Below are positions 26,194 to 33,618 of a DNA stretch of 64,000 nucleotides, in pieces (the stretch's first letter is position 1; the number at the start of each line of letters is the position of its first letter). A program made the position numbers and the translations under genes. The stretch comes from Breoghania corrubedonensis (GTDB lineage Bacteria; Pseudomonadota; Alphaproteobacteria; Rhizobiales; Stappiaceae). The notes under the pieces were generated by a model. The model did not search any database, had not been told where the DNA came from, and saw nothing but the letters and a program-made list of their open reading frames with translations. The stretch spans positions 1,246,078 through 1,310,077 of the forward strand of contig NZ_QAYG01000001.1 in assembly GCF_003053845.1 (NCBI RefSeq), read 5' to 3'.

Positions 26194-26631
26194 CTACGCT
26201 TCGGCGAGCAGGTGCTCGAGCGCCTTCGGCTCCACCGTCTCGTCATAGACGAGCGTGCGCACGCGCGTGATGGTCTTGAGGCCGCGAACGAGGAACGCGT
26301 ATTCGACGCCCCGCTTCAGGAGCAGGGTAATGTCCTTCTGCAAGGCCGATGCCCAGCCGAGTTCGACATGCGTGCCGGGAGAGGCGGGAAAGCCGGGATA
26401 GGCGACGAACCGGTCGCATCTGGCGATCTCGTCGTAGTCGATGCGCGTGCATTCGTCAGGGGTCATGAATTCCCGCCCCCACTGCTCGCGCCGGTGAGCC
26501 GAATGAACCTCCCAGCCCAGCGTCTCGAAATGATCGATCAGCGGGACGAACATCGCCATTCCATGATCGGACATCCGCTTTTCCTGCGGATCGACGAGTG
26601 CCTTGAACGGCCCGGCGAGAAATACCTTCAT
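26194..26631 (-). CDS. Nucleotide N-glycosidase of the 2-deoxyribosyltransferase fold (MilB-like)
   Basis: 145 aa from the ATG at 26631; the frame continues upstream without recognisable content. The N-terminus MKVFLAGPF is the nucleoside 2-deoxyribosyltransferase / Rcl / MilB signature. The catalytic Glu is E90 in SPGTHVELGWASALQK, the typical GTxxELG arrangement, preceded by DRFVAYPG. MilB cleaves 5-hydroxymethyl-CMP to release 5-hydroxymethylcytosine. Being the first gene before a hydroxymethylase-type thymidylate synthase homologue strongly suggests the same job here. Cytosolic, no signal peptide. Confidence 0.8.
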   Translation of the reverse strand: MKVFLAGPFKALVDPQEKRMSDHGMAMFVPLIDHFETLGWEVHSAHRREQWGREFMTPDECTRIDYDEIARCDRFVAYPGFPASPGTHVELGWASALQKDITLLLKRGVEYAFLVRGLKTITRVRTLVYDETVEPKALEHLLAEA

Positions 26632-27127
26632 CTGAACGCGTCCTCTCCAAAATTTTTTGAATTGAATGACAATCAAGGAAACAAAAGCCGAAAGTGTTGT
26701 TGGGATCGCTCCTGTCAAAATGCGGATCGGCGGAGGATTTCTTCTGTTCGCTCCCGCCTGATCGGGCCACCGCGGCGGGTGGCGCAATTTCGAACGGGCG
26801 GACAAGCCTTCTCCGGCGACAGCCGCGAAGACCGGCCGAAGCCGACAGGTCCGCGCGCATGCGTCGGCCCGATTTCAAAGCCGCGAGTTTCAGGTCCCCG
26901 ATTTTCAGGTCATTGAGTTCATCGCAACAGACAAGCTCATCGTAAAAGACAAGTTCATCGCAACAGACATCCGCGCCACAAACCGCCGGCGCATTTCAAA
27001 ATCAGACCGACACGTTTCTTCCGATCGAAATATCGCCGGCATTTGAAACGGTCGGGCGGGGCCTGTCAACAGCATGGTAGCAGCGGCAGGCCCAGCACTG
27101 GCCCGCCCTTCTTCGGGCGCGGCCCGC
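26632..27127. promoter_or_regulatory. 496-bp upstream region of the pyrimidine module
   Basis: This gap separates the ABC ATPase gene from the module's first gene, and the module's promoter must lie here or further upstream. On the minus strand TTGACA occurs at 26718-26713, but no good -10 follows it. The part near the start codon is AT-rich. The 18-bp triple repeat lies further out at 26917-26970. I looked for the conserved words of a TPP riboswitch (CTGAGA, and GATAATGCCAGC) on the minus strand and did not find them. Confidence 0.4.
26917..26970. repeat. 18-bp direct repeat, three copies
   Basis: GTTCATCGCAACAGACAA (26917-26934), GCTCATCGTAAAAGACAA (26935-26952) and GTTCATCGCAACAGACAT (26953-26970) follow each other without spacers. 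Two copies of TTTCAGGTC lie just before them (26888 and 26903). The array is about 290 bp upstream of the pyrimidine module start. It could be an iterated operator or a remnant of a coding repeat. Confidence 0.85.
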
Positions 27128-27850
27128 TCAGCGCACGCTGGCGAGAAACTTCCGGGTTTCGGGGTGCTGCGGATCGCCGAAAATCTGGTCCGGCACGCCT
27201 ATCTCGGCCATGACGCCCTTGTGGAAATAGGCGACGCGGTCCGACACGTCCCGGGCGAAGGCCATTTCGTGCGTGACGCAGATCATGGTCATGCCTTCCT
27301 CCGCCAGCATCTTCAGCGTTTCCAGCACCTCGCCCACCAGTTGCGGATCGAGCGCCGAGGTCACCTCGTCGAACAGCATGTAATCGGGCGACATGGCGAG
27401 CGCACGGGCGATCGCCATGCGTTGCTGCTGGCCGCCGGACAGGCGCGCGGGATAGGTCGCGAGCTTGTCGCCCAGCCCGACATGGGCGAGCTGCGTCCTC
27501 GCGATCTCCTCGGCCTCCGCCTTGCCCATCCCCAGCACCTTGCGCGGGGCGAGCGTGACGTTTTCCAGAACGGTCAGATGCGGGAAGGCATTCCATTGCT
27601 GGAACACGATGCCGATCTTCCGGCGCAGCCTGTTGAGATCGGTCGACTTTGCATGCACCTCGGTGCCATCGACGACGATCCGGCCGGAGGCGATCGGCTC
27701 CAGGCCGTTGATGCAGGTCAGGAGCGTCGACTTGCCCGAGCCGGAACCACCGATGATGGTCACCACCTCGCCCTTGTCGACGGTCAGCTCGATGCCCTTG
27801 AGGACTTCGAGCTGACCGAAGGATTTGTGGACGTCGTGGATCTCAATCAT
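27128..27850 (-). CDS. Polar amino-acid ABC transporter ATP-binding protein
   Basis: 240-aa ATPase of the GlnQ/HisP type. Walker A is GGSGSGKST (about 34-42), the Q-loop FQQWNAFPHLTVLENV, the signature LSGGQQQR, Walker B YMLFDEVTSALDP and the switch His in CVTHEM. The ATG at 27850 (MIEIHDVHKSF) overlaps the end of the permease gene by 8 bp. It completes a four-gene importer, divergent from the semialdehyde dehydrogenase gene at 30310. Import of hydroxyproline or a related compound is inferred from those neighbours. Confidence 0.93.
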   Translation of the reverse strand: MIEIHDVHKSFGQLEVLKGIELTVDKGEVVTIIGGSGSGKSTLLTCINGLEPIASGRIVVDGTEVHAKSTDLNRLRRKIGIVFQQWNAFPHLTVLENVTLAPRKVLGMGKAEAEEIARTQLAHVGLGDKLATYPARLSGGQQQRMAIARALAMSPDYMLFDEVTSALDPQLVGEVLETLKMLAEEGMTMICVTHEMAFARDVSDRVAYFHKGVMAEIGVPDQIFGDPQHPETRKFLASVR

Positions 27851-28496
27851 TGGACCACCTCTTTTCGAGATACCCGCCGAACCGGGCAAGCGGGAAGCTG
27901 ATGACGAAGTAGAAGACGCCGCAGATGAGGAGCAGGAACATCGGTTCCTGCAGGCGCGTGATGAGGATCTGGGTCGATTTCAGCAGTTCGGTCACCTGCA
28001 CCACGTAGACCAGGGCCGAATCCTTCATGACGCCCAGCGCCAGCCCGATCCACGACGGCAGCGCCACGCGGGTGGCCAGCGGCAGCACGATGTGGCGCAT
28101 GTCCTGGCCCCAGGTCATGCCGAGCGAGCGGGCCGCGCGCCGCGTCGTGGTGGGCACGGCGTCGATGCCGCCGCGCACGATCTCGGCGCAATAGGCCGCC
28201 GTATAGAGCGAGAGCACCATGCAGGCCACCGTGAGGCCGGAAAACTGCAACCGCAGAACCATGCCCATGAACGCATTGGCGAGCACGAGCTGGATCAGCA
28301 GCGGCACCGAACGGAAGATGTCGAGAAAGAAGGTCAGCGGCGCGGCGTAGACGGTGCCGAGCTGGACGCGGATCACGCCGAAGACGATGCCGAGGACGGT
28401 GCCGATGGCGACCGAGATCGCGGTGACGACGATGGTCATTCCCGCGCCCTTGGCGAGGAAGATCAGGTCGGCTGAGGAAAGCGCGGTGTCGAACAT
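27843..28496 (-). CDS. Polar amino-acid ABC transporter permease
   Basis: 217-aa inner-membrane permease of the HisM/GlnP family with about five hydrophobic segments. The cytoplasmic EAA loop reads AEIVRGGIDAVPTTTRRAARSLGM (about 105-128), which contacts the ATPase. It is the second permease of the operon, 13 bp after the first, and its 3' end overlaps the ATPase start. It should form a heterodimer with the product of 28510-29175. Confidence 0.92.
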   Translation of the reverse strand: MFDTALSSADLIFLAKGAGMTIVVTAISVAIGTVLGIVFGVIRVQLGTVYAAPLTFFLDIFRSVPLLIQLVLANAFMGMVLRLQFSGLTVACMVLSLYTAAYCAEIVRGGIDAVPTTTRRAARSLGMTWGQDMRHIVLPLATRVALPSWIGLALGVMKDSALVYVVQVTELLKSTQILITRLQEPMFLLLICGVFYFVISFPLARFGGYLEKRWSND

Positions 28497-28509
28497 GCTC
28501 TGCGCCCCC

Positions 28510-29175
28510 TCAATAGCGGAACAGGCGTGCCGCGATCAGGCGGGCGCTCAGGGTGATGATCTTGGTGATGATGTAGAAGATCACCGCGGCGATCGCGAAC
28601 AGCTCGAAGGTGCGGAAGGTCAGCGCGTTCAGGTCCTGGGTGACGCCGTAGAGATCGGAATTCAGGCCGACGGTCACGCCGAGCGAGGTCATCAGCACCG
28701 CCCAGACCATCTGGTTCGTCATCGGCAGGAACGAGATGCGCAGCATCTGCGGCACGATGATGTAGCGGAAGGCCTGGGTCTGCGACATGCCGAGCGAACG
28801 GCCGGCACGGATCTGGGTGTCGGGAATGGCCTTCAGCGCGCCGCGGAAGTTCTCCGCCAGATAGCCGGCATTGTTGAAGGTGATGCCGATCAGCAGCGAG
28901 ACGAAGGGGCTGAGATGGATCCCGAAACTGGCGATGCCGAAATGCGCCATGTAGATCTGGAACAGGGCCGGGGTGTTGCGCGCGACCTCGACCCAGCCGG
29001 TTGCGACCGCCCGCAGCGAGCGGGAGCCGGACAGGCGCAGCAGCGTCAGGAGGATGGCGCACAGGATGCCGATCAGCATCGACAGCACCGCCACTTCCAT
29101 CGTCACCACCGCACCGTCCAGCATTTTCGGAAGCCGGGCGAGCGCCTGGTTCCATTGGAAGGTGTAGCCGAACAT
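28510..29175 (-). CDS. Polar amino-acid ABC transporter permease
   Basis: 221-aa partner permease of the HisQ/GlnP family. The EAA loop is AENFRGALKAIPDTQIRAGRSLGM (about 105-128), with hydrophobic helices on either side. It follows the binding-protein gene by 77 bp and precedes the second permease by 13 bp, the common binding protein-permease-permease-ATPase order. Confidence 0.92.
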   Translation of the reverse strand: MFGYTFQWNQALARLPKMLDGAVVTMEVAVLSMLIGILCAILLTLLRLSGSRSLRAVATGWVEVARNTPALFQIYMAHFGIASFGIHLSPFVSLLIGITFNNAGYLAENFRGALKAIPDTQIRAGRSLGMSQTQAFRYIIVPQMLRISFLPMTNQMVWAVLMTSLGVTVGLNSDLYGVTQDLNALTFRTFELFAIAAVIFYIITKIITLSARLIAARLFRY

Positions 29176-29252
29176 TGCCGTTTCCTGCCTGAGGAGATGT
29201 CGCGGGAAAAGCGGCGCGGGTCTCCCGCGCCGCCGTCAGTTCCGGCGTCCGG

Positions 29253-30059
29253 TTAGCGATAGGCGTTCGGAACAGTCAGGGAGGGGAGAGTGCCGCCGAC
29301 CCACTTCTTGTAGAGTTCGGCATACCGGCCGCTGCGGATCTGCTGGTTCACGAACAGGTTCAGATAGTTGATGAGGCCGTATTCGTTGCGGCTGGCGAAC
29401 AGCGCGACATAGTCGGTGTCGAACGGCGCCTTGCCGACCACCGAGATGCCGTCGAACTTGCCCGAATTCACGCTCGCCATCGCCACGGTGGAGGTCGAGA
29501 CGGTGGCGTCGAGCTGCCCCTGGCTCAATGCGAGGAAGACGTCCGCCTGGGTCTGATAGGGCCGGTATTCGCCCTCGCCCCACGCCTTGACCTGCTTTTC
29601 CAGGGCAATACCTTCGAAGGTGCCGGCGACGGCACCGACGGTGTGGCCCTTCATGCTCTCGAACGAGGTGATGCCGGACTTGTCGTTGGCGGTCACGACC
29701 ATCTCGAACGCGAAGTAGGGGATGGAGAAACCGACGGTCTTGGCGCGCTCCAGCGTGTCGGAGGTCGAGGCGACGCCGACGTCGACGCGGCCCGACATCA
29801 GCGCGGGAATGCGCTCGGGGAAGGGGGTCTCGACGATTTCGGCCTCGACGCCGAGCACCTTGGCGAGGTCCTTGCAATAGTCGACGTCGAAGCCGATCGG
29901 CTCGTTGTTCGCGTCGCGCATGCCCATCGGCGGGAAGTCGAGTACGACCGCGCAACGCAGCGTGCCGGAGGAGATGATGTCATCGAGCTTGTCCGCCTTG
30001 GCGGCGCCGGCAAAGCCGGTCGCGGCGATCAGGGCGGCGATAATGGTGATTTTTGTCAT
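29253..30059 (-). CDS. Periplasmic amino-acid-binding protein of the ABC importer
   Basis: 268 aa from the ATG at 30059 (MTKITIIAALIAATGFAGAAKA, signal peptide cleaved after about residue 22). In-frame codons further upstream lack signal-peptide character. The mature protein is a type II solute-binding protein (SBP_bac_3): GTLRCAVVLDFPPMGMRD, IGFDVDYCKDLAKVLG, RVDVGVASTSDTLERAKTVGFS. The Arg and Asp that usually clamp the alpha-amino and carboxyl groups are not securely placed by eye. First gene of the importer, divergent from the dehydrogenase gene. Confidence 0.9.
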   Translation of the reverse strand: MTKITIIAALIAATGFAGAAKADKLDDIISSGTLRCAVVLDFPPMGMRDANNEPIGFDVDYCKDLAKVLGVEAEIVETPFPERIPALMSGRVDVGVASTSDTLERAKTVGFSIPYFAFEMVVTANDKSGITSFESMKGHTVGAVAGTFEGIALEKQVKAWGEGEYRPYQTQADVFLALSQGQLDATVSTSTVAMASVNSGKFDGISVVGKAPFDTDYVALFASRNEYGLINYLNLFVNQQIRSGRYAELYKKWVGGTLPSLTVPNAYR

Positions 30060-30309
30060 TGGTGGAACCCTCTGTTGATTCTTGAGCAAACATGACGCGA
30101 TTTTTTCTTTACTGCAATAAATTTTCATATAAGAAAAAATCTAGCGCAACGCGAAAATCGCCGCCAAGCCTGCGTTGGAAGCCAAGCCAATGGATTCACG
30201 TATGTTTTTTCTTCTCCCTGCATCCATGCCGCGCGCCATTCCGACACATTGACGTGAATTTCGGGGGTCAGGATGCCCTCATTGCAAAGGCCAACTGGAA
30301 GGGACTCAC
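30060..30309. promoter_or_regulatory. Divergent promoter region, importer versus dehydrogenase operon
   Basis: This 250-bp gap separates two divergent operons. The half near the importer is clearly AT-rich (ACTGCAATAAATTTTCATAT around 30111-30130), as expected for a promoter. I cannot fix -35/-10 hexamers with confidence. No regulator gene is adjacent. Confidence 0.45.
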
Positions 30310-31827
30310 ATGACTTTCGCACCCCACGGCAAACATCTGATCGCAGGAACGTGGACCGGGACCGAGCAGACCTTCCTGTCGGAACCCGCCCACGGTCCGG
30401 CGCATGCGTTCTCACTCGGCACGCCGGAACTGGTCGACCAGGCGGCGCGGGCCGCCGAAGAGGCGTTCTGGACCTACAGCACGACCACCCGCGCCGCGCG
30501 CGCCGGTTTCCTTGAGGCGATTGCCGACGAGATCGAGGCGCGCGGCGAGGCGATCACGCAGATCGGCACGCAGGAGACGGGTCTGCCGGAGGCGCGGCTG
30601 AACGGGGAGCGCGGACGCACCACCGGCCAGCTGCGGCTCTTCGCCGACCATATCCGCAAGGGCGACTATCTCGACCGTCGCCACGACGCCGCCCTGCCGG
30701 ACCGCCAGCCGCTGCCGCGCCCCGACCTTCGCCTGATGCAACGTCCCATCGGCCCGGTGGCGGTGTTCGGCGCCTCGAATTTCCCGCTCGCGTTCTCAAC
30801 CGCCGGCGGAGACACGGCGGCCGCGCTGGCAGCCGGCTGCCCGGTCGTCGTCAAGGGCCACGACGCCCACCCCGGCACCGGCGAGATCGTCGCCGAGGCG
30901 ATCCTTGCCGCGATCGTCTCCTGCGGCATGCCGCAGGGCGTGTTCTCGCTGGTGCAGGGCGGCACGCGCGAGGTCGGCCAGGCGCTGGTGCAGCACCCGC
31001 TGATCAAGGCGGTAGGTTTCACCGGCTCGCTCGCCGGCGGGCGCGCGCTTTTCGACCTGTGCGCGCAGCGTCCCGAACCGATCCCGTTCTTCGGCGAGCT
31101 CGGATCGGTGAACCCGATGTTCATGCTGCCGCAGGCGATCGCCGCGCGGGCCGGCGAGCTCGGCCAGGGCTGGGCCGGCTCGCTCGCCATGGGGGCGGGC
31201 CAGTTCTGCACCAATCCCGGGATCGCGGTGGTGATCGACGGCGCGGGCGCCGACGCCTTCGCCGAGGCCGCCCGTGAAGGGCTCTCGCAAACGGGCGCGC
31301 AGGTGATGCTCACCGACGGCATCGCCGCGGCCTATGCCAAGGGGGCTGCCCGAATGGGCGCGCAGGCGGGCGTGCGCGGCCTTCTGACCTCCATGTGCGA
31401 CAGGCGCGAGGCAAGGCCCTTCCTTTTCAAGGTGTCGGCCCGGGACTGGATGGACAACCGCGTGCTCGGCGAGGAGGTCTTCGGCCCGCTCGGTCTCGTC
31501 GTCGTGGCAAATGACGAGGAGGAGATGGTCCAGGTCGCGCTGAGCTTCGAGGGACAGCTGACCGCGACGCTGCACATGGACGATGCGGATGTCGCGCTCG
31601 CGCGCCGACTCATGCCCGTTCTGGAACGAAAGGCGGGGCGCGTGCTGGCAAATGGCTTCCCCACCGGGGTCGAGGTCTGCGACGCCATGGTCCACGGCGG
31701 GCCGTACCCGGCTTCCACCAATTTCGGGGCGACCTCGGTCGGAACCCTGTCGATCCGCCGCTTCCTGCGCCCGGTCTGCTACCAGAACATGCCCGCCGCG
31801 CTGCTGCCGGACGATGCGGCCAGCTGA
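30310..31827 (+). CDS. Alpha-ketoglutarate semialdehyde dehydrogenase (2,5-dioxovalerate dehydrogenase)
   Basis: 505-aa aldehyde dehydrogenase. The cofactor region reads RPIGPVAVFGASNFPLAFSTAGGDTAAALAAG (about 142-173), the catalytic Glu lies in PIPFFGELGSVNP and the nucleophilic Cys in GAGQFCTNPG (about residue 300). The FGASNFP and FGELGS wording is that of the branch that oxidises alpha-ketoglutarate semialdehyde to alpha-ketoglutarate, the last step of hydroxyproline breakdown (HypH / LhpG type). The deaminase at 17396-18379 would make its substrate, although 12 kb separates the two genes. Confidence 0.87.
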   Translation: MTFAPHGKHLIAGTWTGTEQTFLSEPAHGPAHAFSLGTPELVDQAARAAEEAFWTYSTTTRAARAGFLEAIADEIEARGEAITQIGTQETGLPEARLNGERGRTTGQLRLFADHIRKGDYLDRRHDAALPDRQPLPRPDLRLMQRPIGPVAVFGASNFPLAFSTAGGDTAAALAAGCPVVVKGHDAHPGTGEIVAEAILAAIVSCGMPQGVFSLVQGGTREVGQALVQHPLIKAVGFTGSLAGGRALFDLCAQRPEPIPFFGELGSVNPMFMLPQAIAARAGELGQGWAGSLAMGAGQFCTNPGIAVVIDGAGADAFAEAAREGLSQTGAQVMLTDGIAAAYAKGAARMGAQAGVRGLLTSMCDRREARPFLFKVSARDWMDNRVLGEEVFGPLGLVVVANDEEEMVQVALSFEGQLTATLHMDDADVALARRLMPVLERKAGRVLANGFPTGVEVCDAMVHGGPYPASTNFGATSVGTLSIRRFLRPVCYQNMPAALLPDDAAS

Positions 31828-31909
31828 GCCCTCGGAGGCTGGCCCGGAAACGGCATCGGGCCGGCCTCTCCGGGCGGGCTCACATTTTCCCCACAAAGGA
31901 GAACGGACC

Positions 31910-32950
31910 ATGCGTTCGCGCATCAACATTTCCGTCGTCGGCTGCCATGCGGAAGGCGAGATCGGCGACGTCATCATCGGCGGGGTGCTGCCGCCGGAAG
32001 GCGACACGATGATGGAGCGGATGATCGCAATGGAGCGCGATCACGACCATATCCGCCAGCTGCTGATCTGCGAACCGCGGGGCTCGGTCGCCCGCCACGT
32101 CAACCTGATCGTGCCGCCGATCTCCCCGGATTGCGCGGCCGGCGCCATCATCATGGAGCCGACCGAATACGTGCCGATGTCCGGGTCCAACACGATCTGC
32201 GTCGCGACCGTCCTCCTGGAGACCGGCATGGTGCCCATGCAGGAGCCGGAGACGCGCTTCAGGCTCGACATGCCGGGCGGGGTGATCGAGGTGAGCGCGC
32301 GCTGCGAGGACGGCAAGTGCAAGTCCGTCACCTTTCGCAACGCCCCCGCCTTCGCCTCCGTGCTGGACGGGGCGCTGGAGGTCGAGGGCCACGGCACGAT
32401 CCCGCTCGATATCGCGTACGGCGGGATGTTCTTCGCCATCGTGGATGCGAAGGCGCTGGGTTTCGCGATCGAGCCGGACGAGGCGCGCGATCTCGCACTT
32501 CTCGGCGAGAAGATCCGCAAGGCCGCGCGCGAGCAGTTCGAGGTCGTGCATCCGGACTTCCCGAACGTGCGCGGCGTCTCCATCGTGCAGTTCGCCATGC
32601 CCTTCGAGGGCAGCGGCCAGGTGACCCGCAACACCTGTATCGTGTCGCCGGGCCGCTCCGACCGTTCGCCGACGGGCACGGGAACGTCGGCGCGCATGGC
32701 GGTGCTGCACGCCAGGGGGCAGATGAAGGTCGGCGACGAACTGATCCACGCCTCGATCATCGGATCGCGCTTCGTCGGCAGGATCCTCGATGCGCAGGAG
32801 CGCGGGGGCCGCACGACCATCATCCCCCAGATCACCGGCCGGGCCTGGATCACGGGCCAGCATTCCTACCTGCTCGACCCTGAAGACCCCTGGCAGACCG
32901 GCTACATGCTGTCGGACACCTGGGGCGTCACGCCAACCTTGAGGCAGTGA
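31910..32950 (+). CDS. Proline racemase family protein with Ser/Thr active-site pair
   Basis: 346 aa, start ATG with AAAGGAGAACGG before it. The fold is that of proline racemase: GDVIIGGVLPPEGDTMMERM, CEPRGSVARHVNLIVPP, IAYGGMFFAIVDA. The first catalytic position, normally MCGHG, reads MSGSN (S91). The second, normally SPCGTG, reads SPTGTG (T255). Epimerases and racemases need Cys/Cys or Ser/Cys, and trans-3-hydroxyproline dehydratase uses Cys/Thr; Ser/Thr fits neither. It probably performs a dehydration or another non-racemase reaction. It follows the semialdehyde dehydrogenase by 82 bp, likely in one operon. Confidence 0.85.
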   Translation: MRSRINISVVGCHAEGEIGDVIIGGVLPPEGDTMMERMIAMERDHDHIRQLLICEPRGSVARHVNLIVPPISPDCAAGAIIMEPTEYVPMSGSNTICVATVLLETGMVPMQEPETRFRLDMPGGVIEVSARCEDGKCKSVTFRNAPAFASVLDGALEVEGHGTIPLDIAYGGMFFAIVDAKALGFAIEPDEARDLALLGEKIRKAAREQFEVVHPDFPNVRGVSIVQFAMPFEGSGQVTRNTCIVSPGRSDRSPTGTGTSARMAVLHARGQMKVGDELIHASIIGSRFVGRILDAQERGGRTTIIPQITGRAWITGQHSYLLDPEDPWQTGYMLSDTWGVTPTLRQ

Positions 32951-32976
32951 GCCGGACGGCTGCGACAAAGACGTCG

Positions 32977-33036
32977 CGACCCGCGCTGGAGCATATTCCG
33001 CTCGCTCGCAAAGTGCTCCAAGTGGCGCGCGGGTCG
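32977..33036. terminator. Long hairpin between convergent genes
   Basis: CGACCCGCGC (32977-32986) pairs with GCGCGGGTCG (33027-33036), and TGGAGCA (32987-32993) with TGCTCCA (33014-33020); six unpaired bases bulge on the right arm. It lies between the convergent proline-racemase-like and acxC genes. The GGAGCATATTCCG word also occurs, nearly identically, in the 14926-15042 repeat, so this may be a captured repeat used as a terminator. Confidence 0.55.
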
Positions 33037-33054
33037 TTCCTGCAGCGGTACGGC

Positions 33055-33555
33055 TCAGGCCCTCTCGGGGATCTCCAGGCCGAGCCAGTCCCGGTAGAAG
33101 GTGTCGATATCCGGTTCGAAGTCGTGGATGACCGGATACCACGGCGTCGGCGCCTCGACATCGAGCAGATCGCCCGAGAGCGGGCAGAAATACTCGCGTA
33201 TCACCTGCCATTCGGTGCTCGGCGCCATCAGGCGCGGGTAGATCTCCTCCATCTGCTGCGCCGTCTCGCGCACCCGGATGCGGGCGTAGAGCTTCCAGTT
33301 CTCCGTCCACTCGCAGAAATCGTGGCCGGCCCAGCTGCGCACCATCCATTTCTTGTCCGAAGCACGCTGGACGATGAAGAGCTTCGGACCCAGCGGCAGG
33401 ATGATCCTGTCGTCCCAGGGAACCGCCTCCTGCAGGATCTCGACATACTTGACGAAGCGGTCGTGGTCCTTCGGCGTCGACAGCATCTGGTGCAGCGTGT
33501 CGCGGTCGATGGTGCCGTCGACGAGATCCCTGATCTTCGATTTCGTGTAAGCCAT
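33055..33555 (-). CDS. acxC: Acetone carboxylase gamma subunit
   Basis: 166 aa, matching the small subunit of acetone carboxylase. It begins MAYTKSKIRDLVDGTIDRDTLHQML and contains DRFVKYVEILQEAVPWDDRI and a cysteine in REYFCPLSGDLLDVEAP, as in Xanthobacter and Cupriavidus. The holoenzyme (alpha2 beta2 gamma2) carboxylates acetone with bicarbonate to acetoacetate, splitting ATP to AMP and two phosphates. It is the last gene of acxA-acxB-acxC, 63 bp after acxB. Confidence 0.93.
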   Translation of the reverse strand: MAYTKSKIRDLVDGTIDRDTLHQMLSTPKDHDRFVKYVEILQEAVPWDDRIILPLGPKLFIVQRASDKKWMVRSWAGHDFCEWTENWKLYARIRVRETAQQMEEIYPRLMAPSTEWQVIREYFCPLSGDLLDVEAPTPWYPVIHDFEPDIDTFYRDWLGLEIPERA

Positions 33556-33618
33556 GTGGTCCTCCCTTTTTTCATGACACGGGTGCGCCGATCGCCGCCG
33601 GCGCGCCCGAAGCCCGGA

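Noticed and set aside
26632-26916. Possible TPP riboswitch upstream of the pyrimidine module
   Set aside because: A thiamine-related module would make one attractive, but the conserved words of the THI element are absent on the minus strand.
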